From: Rhodothermales bacterium
GTDB taxonomy: Bacteria > Bacteroidota > Rhodothermia > Rhodothermales > UBA10348
Length of the DNA: 34,750 nucleotides
Direction: 5' to 3'
Assembly (NCBI GenBank): GCA_040221055.1
Contig: JAVJVN010000008.1
Coordinates: forward strand, 1 to 34,750
Part shown: piece by piece, positions 17,838 through 27,241 of the stretch
How positions within the stretch are numbered: the first letter of the stretch is position 1
How the letters are laid out: each line of letters starts with the position of its first letter
Notes under the pieces: model-generated
The model's input: only the letters and a program-made list of their open reading frames with translations
Told to the model about the DNA's origin: nothing
The model's database searches: none
Made by a program: the position numbers and the translations under genes

Positions 17838-20831
17838 ATGGCATCCATGATCGGAACTTCGTTTTCCCACTATACGATTACGGCCGAGCTCGGGCGCGGG
17901 GGCATGGGGGTGGTGTATCGCGCCACCGATGTGAAGCTGGGGCGGTAGGTGGCGCTCAAGTTCCTGGCGGCGCATCTGACGCACGATGCCATGGCCAAGG
18001 AGCGCTTCGTACGGGAGGCGCGGGCGGCGGCGGTCCTGAGGCACGATGCGGTCTGCGCCATCCACGACGTGCAGGAAACGGACGATGGCCAGGTGTTCAT
18101 TGTCATGCCGTATTACGAGGGGCGGACGCTGAAGGAGGTGCTGGCGGAGGGGCCGGTGCCCGAGGCGCGCGCGTTCGACATCGTGGCGCAGGTGGCGGCC
18201 GGGCTGCAAGCGGCCCACGAGAAGGGGATGGTCCACCGGGACATCAAGCCGGCCAACATCCTCTTGACCCCGGACGACCGCGTCAAGATCCTGGATTTCG
18301 GGCTGGCCAAGCGCGACGGGGACCTGGACCTGACGCAGTCCAGCAGCACGGTGGGCACCATGGCGTACATGAGCCCCGAGCAGGTGCAGAACCATGCGGT
18401 CGATGCCCGGAGCGACCTCTGGTCCCTGGGCGTGGTGTTTTTTGAGCTGTTGACGGGCGCGCGGCCATTCGGCGGCGCGTACGAGGCGGCGGTCGTTTAC
18501 GGCATTGTGAACCAGGACGTCGCGCTCGATGGCGTGCCGCCGCGCGCCCGTGGCATGGTCCGGAAACTACTCGCCAAGGATCCCGAGAGCCGCTATCTCA
18601 CGGCAAATGAGGTCATTGAGGCGTTGAGTGAGGCTCGCTCGACCACCGCACCGGCAGCGGCGCCCGCCCCGGCTCAGGGCTCCGGCGCCCGTTCGCCGGG
18701 CGCCCGCGTGCTCATGGGGGTGGCGGCGGCCGTGGCCATCGTCCTGACCCTCGGGTGGCTGGCCACGCGCGGAGGCGACGGCGCACCGGACACGCCGGCC
18801 GTCCTGGCGTCCAGCGGGTTTCCGACGGTCGCCGTGATGTACATCGAAAACAACACCGAACGGCAGCGCTTCGGGAATGTCATCCAGGACATGCTGGCAC
18901 GCAACCTGGGGCAGGTGGACAGCCTGCAGGTCATCAGCAACCAGCGCATGAAGGACATCCTCCGACAGGAAATCGGGGAGGGGCAGGAGGCCATCGATGC
19001 CGCGACGGCGACGGCCGTTGCGAGACAGGCGGGCATCCAGACCATGATCATCGGGTCGGTGGTGCAGTTCGGCGCCCAGTATGTGTTCGAGGTGGAGTTG
19101 ACGGATGTCGCGACGGGCGCCATCATCGATGCGGTCTCGGTCACGGCGGCCGATGAGTCCGAGGTCATGGCGGCGGTCAACGAGTTGACCATGGGGATCC
19201 TGCAGGGGTCGGGGAAGCTCGGCGGTCGGGAAGGCGGATTGGTCCGTATCCAGGACGTGTCCACGAACAACCTTACGGCCTACGAACTGTTCGAGGTGGC
19301 CGAGGATCACATGAACCACTGGCGTTTTGCCCAGGCGCAGCAAAGCTATGAGCAGGCCATTGAGCGGGATTCCACGTTCGTGGGGGCCTACATCGGTGCG
19401 GCCGCGGCATCGTCCGTGTTCGGTATTTCGCCCTTGGCCGACAATTCGGCCCGCATCGAGTTCCTGGAACGGGCGGCCCGGCATGTCCGGCATGCAACGC
19501 CCCTCGAGCGCGACCAATTAGCGTTTTTACGGAACATGTCCAATTCCGACTTGGCCGAGGCATCTGCGGAGGCCATGCGACTGGCCGACAAGTACCCGTC
19601 AGAGAAATCGCTTCAGTTTCAGGCGGCCCTTATTGCGGACGATTCCGCCAAGGTCCACTACTACGATCGGCTGTTCGATCTGGACCCGGGTTATGCCCTG
19701 GGCTACAACATGCAGGCCTACGACGCCGTGCGTCGGCTCGAGTTCGATGAGGCGGAATCCAGCGTACGCCGCTACCGCGCGCTGCAGCCCGACGTGCTGA
19801 ATACAATGGATTCGGCGTGGGAGGTGCTCACGGGTTCAGGCCGCGCGGACAAGGCCGTGGCGCTTCTGTCCGATGCGCTGGCTGGCGGGGAAGATCCGGC
19901 CAATGTGTACTGGCGTCGCATGTACTCGTATGCCATTCAGGGCGACACGCTTCAGGCATGGGCCGATTGGCAGCGCTACGTCGATGTCCTGGAGACCAAG
20001 GAGCCCCTGGCTTCCTACCGCGCCTCCCATCTGGCGCTGCTCTTCGGCCAGTGGGAACGCGCACGCGTACTCTCGGCGGCCTACCTCCGGGAGACCCGCC
20101 GTTCCTCTGACGACGCCGCTCTTCTGCGCGCATTACGCAACCATGCAGCCATCCTTCATGCCGTAGGGCGTCATGGGGAGGCCGAGGCCCTGCTTGACGA
20201 AAGCGTGGATATTTCGCGGACGGCACGGTTCTGGGGTGCGTTCAACCCGGTGCCTGTCGTCCGGGCATTTGACAACGTACTGGGATACGCGTTATCCGGC
20301 GATACCACGGCAGCCCGCCGCTGGCTTGCGACCCTTCAGGAAGCGGCCTCGGCGCCGGAAGCAGATGGACGGCAGCGGGTTATGGTCGAAGTCGCCACGC
20401 TTGCCGTGTCCTTGAACGACCTGTCCGTTCTGCGAGAGTCAATGGACGGCCCCATGAGACGATTGACAAACATGTTTCCAACATTGGCAGACGCCCAATC
20501 GCGGCTTCATGCGCTCGACGGGCGTGTCGAGCTGGCCCGCCGGTCCGCCGTGCTGGTTTCGCACAACGTGGCCAGTCGGGCCTTCGACCTGAGCCCCTAC
20601 AGCACGTTTTTCATCTACAGTCCGCTGGCCACGTATCGCCTGGGCCTCGCCCTTGAGGAGCGCGGCGATCGCGCCGACACGCCGTCCGCCCGGAACGCTG
20701 CGCTGGACGCAGCCGAGGCCGCCTACCGCGCGGCCCTTGCGCAATGGACCTCCACCGGCGCCACCTTCCGGTATGTGGCGGACGCGCGGGAGCGCCTGCT
20801 CAACGTCGAAACCCGCCGAAATGCCCCATGA
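17838..20831 (+). CDS. Membrane Ser/Thr protein kinase with CsgG/FlgO-like and TPR-like regions, interrupted by in-frame TAG
   Basis: Reading from ATG 17838 (or 17847) gives 36 codons ending with the glycine loop [24 protein letters not shown] follows at 17946-17948, and then in the same frame [10 protein letters not shown] with the ATP-binding Lys (K41 counting the stop as residue 37). The rest is intact: [11 protein letters not shown] (133-143), ILDFGLAK (about 151-158), MAYMSPEQ, a membrane helix at about 289-310, a domain resembling CsgG/FlgO N-termini ([20 protein letters not shown], about 330-455) and about 540 residues of helical TPR-like repeats. A GTG at 17949 directly after the TAG would give 960 residues but no glycine loop. 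The usual sequence would be R-x-V-A-L-K, so one base change (for example CAG to TAG) explains the stop. The product would sense outside the cytoplasm through the C-terminal part. It is convergent with the next gene, overlapping by 32 bases. Confidence 0.88.
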
Positions 20832-21153
20832 AGATGGCACCCAGGGGCGTGAGGGCGCCGCGGATGGCATCGTTGGCGGGGCCGTAGACGGCGAAGGAGA
20901 GCGGAGTGACGCAGGCCATGAACCGCTCCGCGAAGTGGGCTCCGAAATTCCCGAGATGCACGAGCGCCGCAGCGTTGTCGACGTATCGTTCCTGGATATG
21001 GACTTCCGATGCATCGTCCATGACGTACCAGTCGTACGTGAGGCATCCATCCTCCTTCGTCGTGGCCGGGACCATTTCATTCATGAGCGCGCGGAAAGCA
21101 TCCATTTGGCCGTCCTTGACGGCGAGCTTCAGATTCCAGGAGATGTGGTTCAT
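20800..21153 (-). CDS. ABM-domain (antibiotic biosynthesis monooxygenase-like) small protein
   Basis: From ATG 21153 the gene encodes 117 residues. ISWNLKLAVKDGQMDAFRAL, EDGCLTYDWYVMDD, VHIQERYVDNAAALVH and the FAERFM segment follow the pattern of the dimeric ABM alpha-beta barrel, as in YgiN-type quinol monooxygenases. The substrate is unknown. The frame is open upstream to 21222, but that extension is proline-rich and not family-like. Its 3' end overlaps the convergent kinase gene by 32 bases. The 245-base gap to the next operon (21154-21398) has no gene, only a small CGCGGG/CCCGCG inverted repeat at 21252-21265. Confidence 0.75.
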   Translation of the reverse strand: MNHISWNLKLAVKDGQMDAFRALMNEMVPATTKEDGCLTYDWYVMDDASEVHIQERYVDNAAALVHLGNFGAHFAERFMACVTPLSFAVYGPANDAIRGALTPLGAIFMGHFGGFRR

Positions 21154-21398
21154 GGGGGGAGGGGTTTGGTGGGGTGGCGGTGGGCGGAGTGCGCCTGGCG
21201 CGCGACGCTCGGCGAAACCCAATGTGGGTAAAAACCTCCGCGTATCAAAATCGCGGGGTCCCGCGGGCGTGTAGGCGCCCCCATCCGAAGGTCACGCGTA
21301 TTGCTCGCCATCGATTCTCGGCAGGCCTTTTGGTTTGAAAGGATGGGGAAGGAACGAACGCAAAATCCGATCCCCTCCTTAGCATTCAGCCTGACGTC

Positions 21399-22682
21399 GT
21401 GGTACTTGCACTCATCTTTCTGCTGGCGCTCCAAGCGGTCCCGATGAACAGTGCTGTTCTGGTTGAAAGCTTGGGAAATGACCAGTTTCGTGCACGGGTG
21501 GAGCAAGGAAATACGACTCCTGTCCGTGATCAGTGGGGGTACGTGACCAGGCCGGCGCTCGATGGAGACATGGACCTGATTACTCGTGCTGTTGTCCTTT
21601 CCGTGAACGAGGCCGACATCAGAGTCAAGACGATTAGGGATGGAATGCCAGCGCGCGCCGGGGACATTCTGGTTTTCAATGCAGGTGTCGTGGTATTCGA
21701 CCCCAGTCCGGCATCGGCTCGACTGGAGCTGTCGGGCCCGGCATCGCGAACCGTAACGGGCCGATCCCAATTCATTGTGCCAGCGGGCCCATACACAGTT
21801 CGAGTAACAGCCCCCGGGTATCTGGCGCATTCCGGGCGTCTGACTATCGACGCAAACCGGATTCACAATTTACCGTCATCCCTGCAGCGGAGAACGTGGA
21901 CTCCTGCCCTGCGGTGCTCCGACGGCAACTGCTCCATTTCGCTTCGGGGTGGGCAGCGGCTTCCCCTGGTAACCATGCCTGACGGGTCATTTGTACCGGG
22001 TGATTGGCGGAACACAGGTGCAACTAATACACGACCGGCCAGGCGCGTGCAATTGAAGGGTTTCAGGATAGGCGCCACTGAAGTCACGGTCGGGCAATTC
22101 AGACGGTTCGTGGAGGAGACCGGTCACGTGACAGCCGTGGAGGTCCAGGGTTTTGGATTCACCAAATCGGCAGATGGCAAGACGGTGCGTCGCGAAGGAA
22201 TATCCTGGAAGGAGCCGGGTTTTCCACAAAGCGATGACCATCCTGTTGTCCTCGTTACGAAGAACGATGCCATGCAATTCGCCGACTGGATAGGCGCACG
22301 CTTGCCCACAGTGGCAGAATGGGAGTATGCGGCCCGCAATGGAGGCGGGCAAGTCATCTACCCCTGGGGAGACCAATTGGCATCCAATACCGCCAACTTT
22401 GCGGACCGTACGTCCGGATTTGCGAATGCTGCATCCAACTTGACAGACGGTCAACAATACACGGCCGCCGTGCGAACGTATCCGGGCTCGAGTGCAGGAC
22501 TGTTCGATATGGCCGGCAATGTGTCCGAGTGGTGTCTCAACCCGGGGACAGGCGGAAAGGGCTTGATCCGGGGAGGCAGTTGGGCGGAGGAAACCCGGTT
22601 CATGCGCACAACCACCAGCAATGAGGTCGCCAATGAAAATGTGGCCACGACTTGGATCGGATTCCGGGTGGTAATGGAATGA
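21399..22682 (+). CDS. Secreted PEGA plus formylglycine-generating-enzyme-like (SUMF1 fold) protein
   Basis: First gene of the ten-gene operon, 427 residues from GTG 21399, the first usable start after an in-frame TGA. Residues 1-18 form a signal peptide. About 95-155 form a PEGA-like beta domain (PAGPYTVRVTAPGYLAHSG). About 185-427 are the FGE-sulfatase fold: GFRIGATEVTVGQFRRFVEE, ARLPTVAEWEYAAR, YPWGDQL, AGLFDMAGNVSEW, IRGGSWAEETR, WIGFRVV. In true formylglycine-generating enzymes two Cys follow the RGGS motif. Here that stretch has none (SWAEETRFMRTT), so sulfatase activation is unlikely. Such paralogues serve as binding or structural domains. It overlaps the next gene by four bases. Its position at the head of a kinase/VWA/FHA/PP2C operon suggests a periplasmic or surface role in that system. 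Confidence 0.85.
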   Translation: MVLALIFLLALQAVPMNSAVLVESLGNDQFRARVEQGNTTPVRDQWGYVTRPALDGDMDLITRAVVLSVNEADIRVKTIRDGMPARAGDILVFNAGVVVFDPSPASARLELSGPASRTVTGRSQFIVPAGPYTVRVTAPGYLAHSGRLTIDANRIHNLPSSLQRRTWTPALRCSDGNCSISLRGGQRLPLVTMPDGSFVPGDWRNTGATNTRPARRVQLKGFRIGATEVTVGQFRRFVEETGHVTAVEVQGFGFTKSADGKTVRREGISWKEPGFPQSDDHPVVLVTKNDAMQFADWIGARLPTVAEWEYAARNGGGQVIYPWGDQLASNTANFADRTSGFANAASNLTDGQQYTAAVRTYPGSSAGLFDMAGNVSEWCLNPGTGGKGLIRGGSWAEETRFMRTTTSNEVANENVATTWIGFRVVME

Positions 22683-25600
22683 GCAAATCAGCCAAAATTG
22701 TTTCCCGGTTTGTTTTTTCAGCAACCTTGCTGCTCTCCGTGGGCCTGACCGAAGCCGATGCACAACAGGCTGGAATCACGGTCATCACGCATGGATTGAG
22801 CCCGTCCAAGATCACAAGCGGAAACGCTTTGGACAAGAATAAGCAGCTTCCCTGGATGCTTGAAATGGCGGTGGCCATCGGTGAAAATGCCAAGTCTCGA
22901 GGATTCACGTATTCCATCCGCATGTATGATGAGCGGTCCTTTCACTTTTCGCCGCATCACCCCCTGCTGTGCGATGAATTGCTCATGGGCGCAGATGTAG
23001 CGCTTGAAAGGGACGCAGGGGGCACGTGCAATGCGCACGACACGGCAGCAGATGAGGTCATCCTCCTGTACCCATGGATTGAGGCAAGCAATGAGAATGC
23101 CACGGGCATGTCCTCTGCGGAAGCAGCCGCACTGGCAAACGCTCTTGTACTCGGCTACTACAGGGGGGAGTACAATATTTCGCAGCCCATGCATTTCATT
23201 GGACACTCACGCGGCACGGTAGTCAACAGTCAAGCCGTTCGGCGACTGCTTAACTATGACGTGGGTGCGAATATCGATCACGTGACCTTTCTGGATCCTC
23301 ATGATTGGGGATATCTGTGTGGTTGGGATGATTTTGACTTGAACGGTGATATCGGACTGGGCGACAGGGCATACCCGCCGCGGTCCTACGCGAACAGGCA
23401 GGACGAAAGAAACAGGGGGGTAATCGCGTGGCGGGGAAATACCTATTACGACACCTACTATCAGATAAATAATCTTAAGCGGGGCGTTCAATCAGATCTG
23501 ATTACCACACAGGATCAAGGGACCGCTGGTTGCCTGTCTTCGACGGCGCTGGATCTCATCAAGAGAGCGGGGTTGGCATATGTTTCGGGTCGCCGCCCGT
23601 CTTTGGCGGTATTGAGCTATCTGCAAAGAGAGGGGTTCACATATGCGTTGAATGGCCGCCCCGTACAGGCCACTGTCAACCATGATTGGACGCACGAGGA
23701 ATACAAGGAGAAGGAGAAGGGTAGATCCAGGAATCTACCCATGAGTCATATAGGCGTCGTTCACCGCTACATTGCGTCCATTTCCGATGCTTCCATTCCG
23801 GACGGATATCGGCATTCCAGACTTGGAGGAGGTAGTGGTCGCAAGCAGCCCCAGAACGGGCCACGGGCTGATTGGCGCTTCGGTAGCTCCGAAATCGGCC
23901 CTCAGTGGGTTGAAAATGGTTCGTTCGAATATGGCTACGAAAACGTATCTGTCACGTCCTGGATTCCTGGATGGGGCAGGCATTTCAGCCAAGGATTGGT
24001 GACCGCGAACGTACGGAACGGTGAGATATGGCTCCGTACGGACGTAAGATCCGCATTGACGAGTGACCTCGTGTATGTACCCCAAACGGCCACCGAGTTG
24101 ACGTTCGACATTCGAACACCACCGTACAGTGACGTCGATGTCGCCGTTGAATTCCAGGTCTTTGAGGGTTCAGGGAGGTTCGACTACAGCTCATTCGTTC
24201 CGGCCAGCGGGTACGGTGCCAATGTCAACCCGTCCGGTGGTGTTGGAGGGCTTACCCGAATCAACAACATCGATGTGTCGGGACTTCAGGGAAAAGTGGT
24301 TCGGATTCGCATTTCGGTTGCGAAGGGTGTGCTTCCCGTTACCGTCGTACTCGACAACGTTCGCATCCTGACCGGAACGCCAACCCTGCCAACCCCCTCG
24401 ACGGCAGAGGTCGTCTACATCATCGACTCTTCGGGCAGCATGCGACAGAACGACCCGCGGAATGCACGAACGGCCTCCGTCCAGGTGGCCGCACGTCTGC
24501 TTCCCGGGAATACGTCGCTGGCGGTTGTTGACTTCGACACGCAAGTCCAGACCATCGTGCCACCAACGCTTTCGCAAGGGGCCGAGGAGGTCATACAACA
24601 AGCCATGCGTCGCGTAAATGCAGAGGGTGGGACGGACATCGGTCGGGCGCTGGCCGGTGCCACGGGTGTGATGGCTCCGGGTATTGGGCGTGTGGTCCTG
24701 CTGACCGACGGCCAGGGTTCGTACAACGATGAGGCGCTGGCATACCGTCAGAATGGATGGTGCATTGATACGGTCGGGCTGGGATCGGACGTGAACAGTG
24801 CACTGCTTTCACGCATTTCGGCGGATTCGGGATGTGGAACGTATCGCCACGCGAGTCGCGCATTCGAACTGACTGGCGCGTTCGCCGAATGGGGGGTAAA
24901 GGATGGACGGTCGACCATGCTTGCACGCACGGAAGCCATGGTCGCTGCAGGCACGACGGAGGTCATGGAGTTTACGGCGGACGGAACCGTATCCGACGTA
25001 TCGCTCCTGGTGTCCAGTGAGGTTGGAATCAATCGAATCCAGGTACAGGATGCCAACGGAAGTCCGATTGAAACCTGGTCCCCGCAGAGGGCCGAAATAG
25101 ATCAGCGGTCCCTTGCGTTGTCCGGGAGCGGCGCGTATCGGGTCCTTGTCGAAATGATCACCGGATCATCGGGAACGGGGCGTTTCCTGGGGCGCGTATT
25201 GGCTGTGTCCAGTATTCGAACAGAGCTCAGCATAGCCGGGCAGGTCGTCAGACCCCGAATGGCTTTGCCCATGAATTTCCGATTTTCCGGGGAAGCTCGC
25301 ATGCCTGATGTCCTGGACGTGACAACACAGATCTATCGGGACGGTGTCAATGTTCAGGAAGCAGCATCACGTCAACTCAGGGTTCGCTCGCAACAACTCT
25401 CTACGTCCGTCCAATTGCCGGACGAAGAGGGGATATACGATGTCGTAATGCATATCCAGGGAGCGGCCCCGGAGTTCAACGATTTCAAGCGGATAGTCCC
25501 GCTGACGGTCACGGTTTCGCGTAATGCGGAAATCGGATTTCCGGTGGTAGAGGTCGTGCGCGGAGACGAGATCTTGGTATCGGATGCCGATATGTTTGGT

Positions 25601-25774
25601 CTCCATGTCGGTCAGCCCGTGGTGTTCAGGCGATCAGACGGCAGGATTGTTGGTGAGGGCATCGTCAGGGGACGGGTCGGTCCGCTGGCCCGAGTCTTTT
25701 TGGCTCGGCGGATGACACGGATTGATGTCGGTATGACAGTGGATTTCGACACGAACTATTTCTCGGGTCGATGA
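22679..25774 (+). CDS. Secreted giant with alpha/beta-hydrolase-like and VWA domains
   Basis: From ATG 22679, which overlaps the upstream stop (ATGA), the protein has 1031 residues. Domain order: signal peptide (about 1-28); lipase-like alpha/beta-hydrolase (about 32-240) with ITVITHGLSPS and the nucleophile elbow GHSRG at 175-179 (S177); a jelly-roll-like beta domain (about 415-565, from WVENGSFEYGY); a VWA domain (about 575-745) with the MIDAS motif DSSGS (D583) and GGTDIGRALAGA and VVLLTDGQGSY; then beta-rich domains to the end. VWA domains bind a partner through a metal ion; the hydrolase-like part could cleave an ester or act as a binder. No transmembrane helix is seen apart from the signal peptide. 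Overlap with the kinase start at 25771 suggests tight co-translation. Confidence 0.82.
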   Translation: MSKSAKIVSRFVFSATLLLSVGLTEADAQQAGITVITHGLSPSKITSGNALDKNKQLPWMLEMAVAIGENAKSRGFTYSIRMYDERSFHFSPHHPLLCDELLMGADVALERDAGGTCNAHDTAADEVILLYPWIEASNENATGMSSAEAAALANALVLGYYRGEYNISQPMHFIGHSRGTVVNSQAVRRLLNYDVGANIDHVTFLDPHDWGYLCGWDDFDLNGDIGLGDRAYPPRSYANRQDERNRGVIAWRGNTYYDTYYQINNLKRGVQSDLITTQDQGTAGCLSSTALDLIKRAGLAYVSGRRPSLAVLSYLQREGFTYALNGRPVQATVNHDWTHEEYKEKEKGRSRNLPMSHIGVVHRYIASISDASIPDGYRHSRLGGGSGRKQPQNGPRADWRFGSSEIGPQWVENGSFEYGYENVSVTSWIPGWGRHFSQGLVTANVRNGEIWLRTDVRSALTSDLVYVPQTATELTFDIRTPPYSDVDVAVEFQVFEGSGRFDYSSFVPASGYGANVNPSGGVGGLTRINNIDVSGLQGKVVRIRISVAKGVLPVTVVLDNVRILTGTPTLPTPSTAEVVYIIDSSGSMRQNDPRNARTASVQVAARLLPGNTSLAVVDFDTQVQTIVPPTLSQGAEEVIQQAMRRVNAEGGTDIGRALAGATGVMAPGIGRVVLLTDGQGSYNDEALAYRQNGWCIDTVGLGSDVNSALLSRISADSGCGTYRHASRAFELTGAFAEWGVKDGRSTMLARTEAMVAAGTTEVMEFTADGTVSDVSLLVSSEVGINRIQVQDANGSPIETWSPQRAEIDQRSLALSGSGAYRVLVEMITGSSGTGRFLGRVLAVSSIRTELSIAGQVVRPRMALPMNFRFSGEARMPDVLDVTTQIYRDGVNVQEAASRQLRVRSQQLSTSVQLPDEEGIYDVVMHIQGAAPEFNDFKRIVPLTVTVSRNAEIGFPVVEVVRGDEILVSDADMFGLHVGQPVVFRRSDGRIVGEGIVRGRVGPLARVFLARRMTRIDVGMTVDFDTNYFSGR

Positions 25775-27225
25775 TGCGGATTGCAGCGATCGGGTTCTTT
25801 TGCTTCTGTTTGGTTGCACCCGCAGCCGGACAGCAGATCCGTACGTTGATTGTGCACGGGACGGCTGCCGGCGATACCGTCGTGCTCTCTTCGGCTGGCG
25901 TGATTGTGGAATCCGTGGTGACCGACCCGGATGGTATTGCCTCCTTTTATCATCTGCTTCGGCCGGGAACGTACGAACTCGGCGTCCTGACGCCAACGGG
26001 CACAAAGACCAACCATACACTGGATGTGAATGAGGTGTCTGTTTTTACCCGAGTGGTCCGTCTGTCAGCGCGAGCCAATGATTCTGGCGTTGATGACACC
26101 CCCACTATGGCGTTGCCATCGGACAAGGAGCCTGCAGCAGGGCTGAGTGCTGGAGGGGGAGGGGGTGGCGGTCGATCCTCGTCAGACAGAACGGAATTCC
26201 TGTGGCCGATTCTGGCCGTTTTCATCATCGTGTTGGGAGGCACAGCGTTTGTACTGAGTCTCAAGCGACGCGCGCCGAGCCTGGAACCGGAAGCGATCGA
26301 AGACTACGTAGTACCCGTTGCCGAGATCTCATTGGATTTGCCGACAGAGGCGGAGGAGGTTGACCAAGAATGGGCCGTTCACAACCCTGCCGCAGCTGGG
26401 TATCGAATCATCCGGCAGGTGGCCGTAGGGGGCATGGCCACCATCTATGAGGCGGAGCATACGCGGTGGGGCACCTGCATCTTGAAAGTATTGCTGCCGT
26501 CACTGGAAGGGGATGAAGACCTGGTAGTCAAGTTCAAGCAAGAGGGGGCAGCCATTGCTCGCATCAATGAGGCGTCGGGCTCCGAGACAAAAGTGGTGAA
26601 AGTATTCGAATACGGGGAACTGGCGGATTCGGGGCGATCATTCATCTGCATGGAAAAACTGCAAGGATTGGGCCTGGAGCGCCTTCTTGCGCAAAACGGG
26701 GCGTTGCCCTTTTGCGATGCGTCTCAGTTGCTCAAGCTCATTGCTACAGCACTCCGGGAGGCGCATGAGATAGGGATCACCCATCGTGATGTGAAGCCTG
26801 ACAACGTAATGGTGGTTTCAACAGACCCACTCGATGTACGTCTGATAGATTTCGGCGTGGCGCGCCACGAGTTCATGTCAGCGCGGACGCTCACCGGCAC
26901 GCTCGTCGGTTCACCCCGATTCATGAGTCCCGAGCAGGCCAACAGTAAACCCGTTGACCACCGGACAGATATCTATTCTCTCGGTGTTCTGGCGTGGACA
27001 TTGAGTATGGGCAGCCCCCCGTTCAACAATCAGAATCCGCTGGTTGTGCTCAAACAGCATGTTGAGGAGGTCGTACCGGACATTGTCGGTCCCGATGTCC
27101 CGGAAGCTTACGTGGATTTGGTGGCCTCCATGTTGGAGAAGGATCCAATCCAGCGTCCGGCTCTGATGTCGGATGTCATAACAGAGATAGACCGGATTCG
27201 GTCTACGAGCAATTGCCCACAGTAA
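25771..27225 (+). CDS. Transmembrane Ser/Thr protein kinase with N-terminal periplasmic domain
   Basis: The 484-residue protein starts at ATG 25771 (or the adjacent 25774). A signal sequence (1-20) is followed by a beta-rich domain of about 80 residues (22-100, ending a Thr/Gly-rich linker), a membrane helix (about 143-165), and a C-terminal cytoplasmic kinase domain (about 210-480). Catalytic features are complete: QVAVGGMATIYEA, K239 in CILKVL, THRDVKPDN (D340), IDFGVAR (D360), FMSPEQA. If the N-terminal segment is cleaved, the protein has its sensor outside and kinase inside. This domain order is the reverse of PknB-type kinases, where the kinase is N-terminal. It is the likely writer of the system, with the FHA protein 16 bases downstream as reader and the PP2C as eraser. 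Confidence 0.92.
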   Translation: MMRIAAIGFFCFCLVAPAAGQQIRTLIVHGTAAGDTVVLSSAGVIVESVVTDPDGIASFYHLLRPGTYELGVLTPTGTKTNHTLDVNEVSVFTRVVRLSARANDSGVDDTPTMALPSDKEPAAGLSAGGGGGGGRSSSDRTEFLWPILAVFIIVLGGTAFVLSLKRRAPSLEPEAIEDYVVPVAEISLDLPTEAEEVDQEWAVHNPAAAGYRIIRQVAVGGMATIYEAEHTRWGTCILKVLLPSLEGDEDLVVKFKQEGAAIARINEASGSETKVVKVFEYGELADSGRSFICMEKLQGLGLERLLAQNGALPFCDASQLLKLIATALREAHEIGITHRDVKPDNVMVVSTDPLDVRLIDFGVARHEFMSARTLTGTLVGSPRFMSPEQANSKPVDHRTDIYSLGVLAWTLSMGSPPFNNQNPLVVLKQHVEEVVPDIVGPDVPEAYVDLVASMLEKDPIQRPALMSDVITEIDRIRSTSNCPQ

Positions 27226-27241
27226 CGCAACAAGGAAAACA

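Noticed and set aside
17480-17844. ORFs of 100-112 residues in the gap before the kinase, both strands
   Set aside because: They overlap each other and the palindrome, have no start signals and show Pro/Arg-rich sequence typical of random GC-rich frames.
18567-19517. A 316-residue minus-strand ORF inside the kinase gene
   Set aside because: His/Arg/Gly-rich antisense frame of GC-rich coding DNA; the plus-strand frame has clear kinase and repeat motifs.
17949-20831. GTG at 17949 as the natural kinase start
   Set aside because: It would drop the glycine-rich loop that is plainly encoded just upstream in the same frame; the TAG at 17946 is more likely a mutation or error than a true boundary.
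21399-22682. Active sulfatase-activating enzyme
   Set aside because: The two catalytic Cys positions after RGGS carry no Cys, and no sulfatase gene is nearby.
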